NCBI GenBank assembly: GCA_026419335.1 | Contig: JANZZP010000004.1 | Location: 1 to 10,328, forward strand | Source: Elusimicrobiales bacterium | Lineage (GTDB): Bacteria > Elusimicrobiota > Elusimicrobia > Elusimicrobiales > UBA9959 | Reading direction: 5' to 3' | Length of the DNA stretch: 10,328 nt | Part shown: piece after piece, positions 6,345-10,328 of the stretch | How positions within the stretch are numbered: the first letter of the stretch is position 1 | Layout of the letters: each line of letters starts with the position of its first letter | Program-made: the position numbers and the translations under genes | The notes under the pieces: model-generated | The model's database searches: none | Told to the model about the DNA's origin: nothing | What the model saw: only the letters and a program-made list of their open reading frames with translations

Positions 6345-7014
6345 TTTTGTATTTTAATATCCTTCGAATTACCTCATCTGCTTGCATTGCTGCAACTGCA
6401 CTAACTTTTGGAGCAAGTGGCATTTTACAATTGCTTTTTGTTTTATGTAGTTTGTTTTCATTAAAATTACATTCACTACAGCACCCACACTTTGAGACCA
6501 GATCCCCAATTATAGTATATTTCTTATTACGAATTATTTTTATATTTTCTACATCCCCCCAACCTGCCAAACCGCTTGCTGTAATTACTTTTTTACTCAT
6601 TTTAAGTGCAGTTTCAAATATCATAACTTTTGCCCATTCCTTATCAACTGCTTCAACAATAAGATCTGGATTATATTTTTTTATAAGCTTTTTCAATTTT
6701 TCTTCATTCATTATATCATTTATTGAATAAATGTTTGCTAAAGGATTTATCTCTTTTAATCTTTTTCTTAAAACCTTAACTTTGAATTTGCCAATATCAT
6801 TTGGATAATATTGTTGCCTATTTAAATTTTTTAATTCTACTTTGTCATAATCTATCAAAATAATATTCAAAAAACCAGTTCTTATTAACATATTTGCTAT
6901 ATTTGAACCAAGTCCACCACAGCCAATTATCATTATTTTTGCTCTTTGTATTTTAGATAATTCTTTTTTTGAAAAGTAAAGTTTAAAAATTTTATTTATA
7001 CTATTTTTTTTCAT
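6337..7014 (-). CDS. thiF: ThiS adenylyltransferase, short ThiF with a local cysteine cluster
   Basis: E1-like enzyme that adenylates the ThiS C-terminal glycine with ATP, preparing ThiS for thiocarboxylate formation. The protein has 225 residues, slightly shorter than E. coli ThiF and near the length of the 'family 2' proteins. GCGGLGSN (31-38) is the nucleotide loop, ILIDYDKVELKNLNRQ (52-67) holds the ribose Asp and the catalytic Asn and Arg, Lys80 and Asp124 fit the ATP and Mg positions. Near the C-terminus are Cys176, 178, 179, 182 and 196. C179-x-x-C182 lines up with one half of the E. coli zinc site, and Cys196 with E. coli Cys184, which forms an acyl disulfide with ThiS. The second CxxC half of the zinc site is absent because the chain ends at 225; Cys176 and 178 might replace it. 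Its start overlaps thiH by 14 bases. Confidence 0.93.
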   Translation of the reverse strand: MKKNSINKIFKLYFSKKELSKIQRAKIMIIGCGGLGSNIANMLIRTGFLNIILIDYDKVELKNLNRQQYYPNDIGKFKVKVLRKRLKEINPLANIYSINDIMNEEKLKKLIKKYNPDLIVEAVDKEWAKVMIFETALKMSKKVITASGLAGWGDVENIKIIRNKKYTIIGDLVSKCGCCSECNFNENKLHKTKSNCKMPLAPKVSAVAAMQADEVIRRILKYKND

Positions 7015-8095
7015 AATTTTTTATCCAATTTGTAAATTCAGGACGTATTCCCTTTTCCATTAAAGCTTTAATTATTTCTTCTAAACTCCTTGAATCTGAA
7101 ACTTCAAACTGCACCTCTTTATATCTCTGGTTGAAATAACCACCTACAGTCGTTTTAGATTCAGCACTAATTCTTGTTGCTGCAATACCAACAAGATTAT
7201 CTCTAATCCATGGATTTTCTCTTGTTGAGAGATTTATTCCAACTCTTGGTAGAAAAATTCTTGAAAGGAGTATAGCTTTAACAAAATCTTTGTCAGAAAT
7301 ATCATAACATTTATTTTCTGCCACAGATTTTCTAATCCTTGGAAATGATATATTTATTTCTGAGTTTGGAAAATTATCTTGGAGATAATCAGCATGAGCT
7401 ACTGCCATAAAAACATCATATTTCCAATCTTCATTTAGTCCTAACAACGGGCCTATTGTTATTTCCTTAATATTAGCTTGTAAAGCTCTTTGAGGGGAAT
7501 TTATCCTCCAAGAATAGTTTTTTTTAGGCCCAAATAGATGTAATTTTTCGTATAAATTTTTATCATATGTTTCTTGGTAAATTGTAACTCCAACAACACC
7601 ATGTTTAACAAGCTCTTTATATTCTTCAGTATTTAGTGGGTATATTTCTATTAACACTTCAGAAAATAATTTTGATACTATTTCAACTGTTTCTTTTATA
7701 TATGAAAGTGGTGTATTTATTTTATCCTCTCCTGTTAATATTAAAACTGTATCAAAATTTTTCTCTTTTAAAGTTTTTAGTTCTTTTGTTATTTCTTCAA
7801 AAGAAAGTTTTTTCCTTTTTATATCTTTGCGTGCCGAAAAGCCACAATATAAACATCCATTAACACAATAATCTGATATATATAATGGCACATAGAGTAA
7901 AACACTTTTTCCAAAAAAGCTTTCTGTTATCTTTTTTGCTTTTATAGCAATTTCATATAAGTTTAACTTTTCATTCCTTAAATTTTCCAAAAATTCAACT
8001 AACCATAGCTTGTGTTTATCTATTTTTTTAGTTGAGTTTCTATAATATAAATCATTTAATTTTTCTAACTCATCCTCAAAAGTTTTTATTTTCAT
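7001..8095 (-). CDS. thiH: 2-iminoacetate synthase (tyrosine lyase), radical SAM
   Basis: Cleaves tyrosine to dehydroglycine and p-cresol with S-adenosylmethionine and a 4Fe-4S cluster, supplying the glycine imine for ThiG. The protein is 364 residues, matching ThiH. The radical SAM motif is C77-VNG-C81-LY-C84 (CxxxCxxC) followed by GFSARKDIKR. LILTGE (118-123) matches the SAM-binding GGE-like strand, and IEIYPLNTEEY falls in the next conserved strand. The C-terminal region SAESKTTVGGYFNQR is characteristic of ThiH, and VQFEVSDSRSLEEI follows it. The start has no strong ribosome-binding site; thiG ends 15 bases upstream. The reaction is oxygen-sensitive, so this gene instead of thiO points to an anaerobic or microaerobic life. 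Confidence 0.96.
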   Translation of the reverse strand: MKIKTFEDELEKLNDLYYRNSTKKIDKHKLWLVEFLENLRNEKLNLYEIAIKAKKITESFFGKSVLLYVPLYISDYCVNGCLYCGFSARKDIKRKKLSFEEITKELKTLKEKNFDTVLILTGEDKINTPLSYIKETVEIVSKLFSEVLIEIYPLNTEEYKELVKHGVVGVTIYQETYDKNLYEKLHLFGPKKNYSWRINSPQRALQANIKEITIGPLLGLNEDWKYDVFMAVAHADYLQDNFPNSEINISFPRIRKSVAENKCYDISDKDFVKAILLSRIFLPRVGINLSTRENPWIRDNLVGIAATRISAESKTTVGGYFNQRYKEVQFEVSDSRSLEEIIKALMEKGIRPEFTNWIKNYEKK

Positions 8096-8110
8096 AGTAT
8101 AATACTTAAA

Positions 8111-8899
8111 TTAAAGTGATTTTATAAAATCTTTCAATGGAGAGGAAGCTTCAGCATATTCTTTTTCAGGTAAAATTCCATTTAAATAAGCTATTCTTCC
8201 TGCTTCCACTGCTTTTGATATAGCTTTTGCCATCTCAATAGGATTGTTTGCTGTTGCAATAGCAGTATTTACTAATACTGCTTGACAACCCATTTCCATA
8301 GCTTGTGCAGCATGTGATGGTTTTCCAATACCTGCATCTATTATTACTGGTATTTTTATTTCATTTATGATAGCTTTAATTAATTCATAAGTTACAATTC
8401 CTTTGTTTGTACCAATGAAAGAACCTAAAGGCATAACAGCACAAGCTCCACTGTCTTGTAATTTTCTTGCAGTTATTAAATCAGGATTTATGTAAGGAAA
8501 AACATTGAATCCTTTTTTTACTAAGTATTTAGTTGCCTTTATTGTTTCTTCATTATCTGGAGCTAAGTATTTGTTATCTGCTTCTATCTCTATTTTTATC
8601 CATGTGGTATTAGTAATAGATGCTCCTATTTCTGCAATTTTAACTGCTTCTTTCCAATTTCTTGCTCCAGAGGTATTTACCATTATTACAGTTCCTTTAG
8701 GTATAAAATCTAATATATTTTCAAATTTGGAATCTGGATTTATTCTTCTTACAGCTGCAGTAATTACTTCTATGTTTGTTGTTTTTATAATTTCTGGTAT
8801 TAGTTTATATGTCTGAAGTTTTCCTGTTCCAATAAAAAGCCTTGATTTAAGTTTTTTTCCGCCAATCTCAAATAAATCGTTGTCTTTTTTGGTATTCAT
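8111..8899 (-). CDS. thiG: Thiazole synthase
   Basis: Condenses deoxyxylulose 5-phosphate, dehydroglycine and ThiS-thiocarboxylate into the thiazole phosphate carboxylate. The protein is 262 residues with an (alpha/beta)8 barrel. Landmarks: SRLFIGTGK (19-27), EVITAAVRRIN (44-54), VNTSGARN (74-81; the usual form is NTAGCR, so Cys is Ala here), WIKIEI (100-105) with Lys102 as the Schiff-base lysine, LAPDNEETIKA (112-122), VMPLGSFIGTNKG (155-167), VIIDAGIGKPSHAAQAMEMG (185-204), LVNTAIATA (209-217) and AGRIAYLNGILPEKEYAEAS (233-252). Its ATG overlaps the thiS stop by four bases, and its ribosome-binding site AGGAGGAGG consists of the thiS Gly-Gly-Gly codons. Confidence 0.97.
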   Translation of the reverse strand: MNTKKDNDLFEIGGKKLKSRLFIGTGKLQTYKLIPEIIKTTNIEVITAAVRRINPDSKFENILDFIPKGTVIMVNTSGARNWKEAVKIAEIGASITNTTWIKIEIEADNKYLAPDNEETIKATKYLVKKGFNVFPYINPDLITARKLQDSGACAVMPLGSFIGTNKGIVTYELIKAIINEIKIPVIIDAGIGKPSHAAQAMEMGCQAVLVNTAIATANNPIEMAKAISKAVEAGRIAYLNGILPEKEYAEASSPLKDFIKSL

Positions 8900-9084
8900 C
8901 CTCCTCCTACAAATCCTACTATTTCAATTTTATCACCATCTTTTAATTTTACCTTTTCCCATTTCTCTTTTGGTATTATTTTTCCATTTACCAAAACACA
9001 TATAGAATTTATATTTTTATTTTTACCAATGATATTTATTATTTTCTTTGGATTTTTTACCTTTTTGCCATTTACAGTTACCAC
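8896..9084 (-). CDS. thiS: Sulfur carrier protein ThiS
   Basis: Small ubiquitin-fold sulfur carrier, 62 residues. ThiF adenylates its C-terminal glycine and it is then converted to the thiocarboxylate that feeds ThiG. VTVNGKKV (2-9) is the typical first strand, CVLVNGKIIPKEKWEK (29-44) the central part, and LKDGDKIEIVGFVGGG (47-62) gives the required Gly-Gly end. The start is GTG at 9082-9084. No good ribosome-binding sequence precedes it, and an in-frame stop lies just four codons upstream, so longer forms are excluded unless an ATT start is used. Low yield, or coupling to the HPr-fold gene 29 bases upstream, is possible. The overlap with thiG matches their joint work in one complex. Confidence 0.95.
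   Translation of the reverse strand: MVTVNGKKVKNPKKIINIIGKNKNINSICVLVNGKIIPKEKWEKVKLKDGDKIEIVGFVGGG
8900..8908 (-). promoter_or_regulatory. thiG ribosome-binding site inside the thiS Gly-Gly-Gly codons
   Basis: The minus strand reads AGGAGGAGG immediately before the thiG ATG. The same bases are the three GGA codons that encode the functional ThiS C-terminus. A full anti-16S match with a spacer of up to three bases results, so thiG initiation is tied to the thiS end both by position and by sequence. Confidence 0.65.
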
Positions 9085-9113
9085 AATAATATTTTACAAT
9101 AATGTAACTACTT

Positions 9114-9488
9114 TTAAGATGAGTTGTCTGTTATCGATTTTAAATTGTATGATATTATTTCTTCTAATGCTTTTATTTCATCTTTTCCGTTTACTTCTAT
9201 TATAAATTCTAATTCAGGATATATCCTGTTAATATTTTCACAACTTGTTACCTTTTCTACCTCTTCGAAATTTAAAATATTTTCTATGCTAAATTTTTTT
9301 TCTTTTAAAAATATTGTAACAGGTATTGAAATCAAAGCCATAAGATCTTTAGCATTTTCTCTTATATTATATTTGTTATAGCATATATAAACATCACACT
9401 CATATTTAGTAGATATTTGTGAAAGTTTGTAGAAAAATTCACACCAACATTTTTCTTTTAATTTAAACTTGATTTTTCTCTTTATCAT
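9114..9488 (-). CDS. Divergent HPr-fold protein without the phosphorylatable histidine
   Basis: A 124-residue protein that I read as a degenerate HPr (PTS phosphocarrier) domain. The first half aligns to E. coli HPr without a gap up to about residue 32, placing Trp15 where HPr has His15, and Glu17 where it has Arg17 (segment EKCWCEFF). ENAKDLMAL (44-52) matches the HPr helix before the regulatory Ser46, which here is Asp48. FIIEVNGKDEIKALEEII (95-112) matches the final strand and helix of HPr, with the G-x-DE turn. About 30 extra residues (roughly 58-88) lie between these parts. Cys occurs at 14, 16, 31, 36 and 83. The protein cannot be a normal phosphocarrier; a regulatory or structural role is inferred. 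The start directly abuts the HAD gene stop (TAAATG), with little ribosome-binding sequence. No function is known to me. Confidence 0.72.
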   Translation of the reverse strand: MIKRKIKFKLKEKCWCEFFYKLSQISTKYECDVYICYNKYNIRENAKDLMALISIPVTIFLKEKKFSIENILNFEEVEKVTSCENINRIYPELEFIIEVNGKDEIKALEEIISYNLKSITDNSS

Positions 9489-9935
9489 TTATATTTTTTC
9501 TATCTCTTTTAAAATATCAATCCAGTTTCTAAATAATTTTCCTTGTTTTTCGTTACCTTTTTTATAGTTATTTGACACATCAAGGCAAATTCTGTGTTTT
9601 ATACCAACTTTCATCATCTTTTCTAAAACCCTATAATCATCATCTATAAAAACATCAATCTCTAATTCTTTTGCTTTGTTTACTTTTTCATTATAGGTTG
9701 TTACAAAAAATAGATTCTCTTCTTTTATACCTGTTTTATTAAAAAAATCAATATTTTTTAAGTCATTTATTGTCTTTTGTTTATTTGTTTCTTTTTCAGT
9801 TTTAGATATCAGAAAAATCTCATATTTTTTGGCAAGTTTTTCAATTGATTCAACTGCATATGCAATCTCTTTTGGTTTAGAGTTTTTTCTTGCTTTTGTT
9901 AAAATAACCTCACCTATATCTATTCCTATTTTCAT
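9489..9935 (-). CDS. HAD-fold protein with incomplete phosphatase motif I
   Basis: A 148-residue single-domain HAD-superfamily protein. Motif I is IDIGEVI (5-11), keeping the nucleophile Asp6 but with Gly8 where phosphatases have the second Asp. Motif II is FLIS (41-44) with Ser44, a conserved-looking Lys84 or Lys87 gives motif III, and motif IV is VFIDDDYRVL (95-104) with Asp98 to Asp100. The segment KTGI at 67-70 and the IDDDYRVLEKM region resemble a group of small bacterial HAD proteins with a GIDIGGVI start and a FVDDR motif. No cap domain is visible. The substrate is unknown and classical phosphatase activity is doubtful without the second Asp. The ATG start has AAAGGGGAT a few bases upstream. 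It follows murG by 69 bases and abuts the HPr-fold gene. Confidence 0.78.
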   Translation of the reverse strand: MKIGIDIGEVILTKARKNSKPKEIAYAVESIEKLAKKYEIFLISKTEKETNKQKTINDLKNIDFFNKTGIKEENLFFVTTYNEKVNKAKELEIDVFIDDDYRVLEKMMKVGIKHRICLDVSNNYKKGNEKQGKLFRNWIDILKEIEKI

Positions 9936-10004
9936 ATATCCCCTTTTTTAAAAGTATATGTTTTAAATTTTATCAAAATCTTTGAGATATAAAAAATTGT
10001 ATTT

Positions 10005-10328
10005 TTAAGTAAGGTGTTTAAGTATTATTTCTGTTGTATTATAAGAATTTGGAATATTTATCCTTGAATATGATTTTTTCATAACCTCAAGGCGATTTCC
10101 AACTAAAATGAAGTTTATCTTTTTTATAAGCTCAAAAGGAAGTTTTTCATCATCTTTTAAAATGAAAGCACATCCATTTTCAAATAGGAATCTTGCATTT
10201 TCGTATTGATGATTATTAGCAGAATGTGGAAGTGGAATTAGAATTGCTGGTTTTTTTGTGTATATTAGCTCTGAGATTGTTGATGCTCCAGAACGAGAAA
10301 TTATTAAATCTGATACAGCGTATATCTC
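10005..10328 (-). CDS. murG: UDP-N-acetylglucosamine--N-acetylmuramyl undecaprenol transferase, C-terminal 107 residues
   Basis: MurG adds N-acetylglucosamine to lipid I to form lipid II at the inner face of the cytoplasmic membrane. Only the C-terminal third is present; the frame is open at the right edge. The visible part begins in the donor-binding domain, with SDLIISRSGASTISEL, the signature loop that contacts the UDP sugar, followed by KPAILIPLPHSANNHQYENA, the region that holds the nucleotide sugar and ends in the NHQ motif. FLFENGCAFIL and a final helical segment ending in EIILKHLT follow. The TAA stop is at 10005-10007. The gene places the right flank in a cell-wall cluster. It may share a transcript with the HAD gene after the 69-base gap, where I see no convincing terminator. 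Confidence 0.95.
   Translation of the reverse strand, partial: EIYAVSDLIISRSGASTISELIYTKKPAILIPLPHSANNHQYENARFLFENGCAFILKDDEKLPFELIKKINFILVGNRLEVMKKSYSRINIPNSYNTTEIILKHLT

Noticed and set aside
6347..6730. A 127-codon plus-strand frame with hydrophobic composition
   Set aside because: It is antisense to thiF, whose motifs are intact throughout the same bases. Hydrophobicity here is a by-product of reverse-complementing Lys/Asn/Glu-rich codons.
9973..9985. TCAAA-ATC-TTTGA inverted repeat downstream of murG
   Set aside because: Five weak A/T-rich pairs with a three-base loop and no clean T tract; not convincing as a terminator or operator at this base composition.
9936..10004. Possible TPP riboswitch or separate promoter for the thiamine run
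   Set aside because: The gap is only 69 bases, too short for a TPP riboswitch, and shows no CUGAGA or conserved pyrimidine-sensor motif. I also saw no well-spaced -35/-10 pair.

Overview
This is a strongly AT-rich bacterial window (A+T near 70% by eye) in which every gene supported by the sequence lies on the minus strand, so transcription runs from high to low coordinates. MurG marks a peptidoglycan-making bacterium. The exported serine protease with six cysteines points to an oxidising outer compartment. The use of radical-SAM ThiH, rather than the O2-using oxidase ThiO, suggests an anaerobe or microaerophile. No gene here fixes the phylum; an uncultivated or deep-branching low-GC lineage is possible, but that is inference.

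In transcription order, the window opens with the 3' end of murG (10005 to the right edge). A 69-base gap follows. Then comes a tightly packed run: a HAD-fold protein with a reduced catalytic motif (9489-9935), a divergent HPr-fold protein without the phosphorylatable histidine (9114-9488), and the thiazole branch of thiamine synthesis in the order thiS, thiG, thiH, thiF, thiE. ThiF adenylates the ThiS C-terminal Gly-Gly and ThiS becomes the sulfur carrier; ThiH makes dehydroglycine from tyrosine; ThiG forms the thiazole; ThiE joins thiazole phosphate to the pyrimidine. thiC, thiD and a TPP riboswitch are not in the window. The run ends with a class I methyltransferase and a polytopic membrane protein, joined by 1- and 4-base overlaps. 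Both are of unknown substrate.

A 90-base intergenic region (4058-4147) separates this run from an exported trypsin-fold protease (3029-4057). That region contains a perfect TTGAT-N4-ATCAA palindrome, the FNR-type operator sequence, overlapping the -35 element of a good sigma70-like promoter.

After a 142-base gap with a plausible promoter comes a second operon: a Crp/Fnr-family regulator (2242-2886), hisS (974-2230) and aspS (1-990, cut by the left edge). The AspRS anticodon domain carries His and Gly at the two positions linked to non-discriminating enzymes, which hints at tRNA-dependent asparagine synthesis.

The points most worth a second look are the HPr-fold protein lacking His15 inside the thiamine operon, the internally duplicated membrane protein coupled to a methyltransferase, the FNR-type operator at the protease promoter, and the short ThiF with its own local cysteine cluster. 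I found no mobile element, CRISPR array, tRNA or rRNA.
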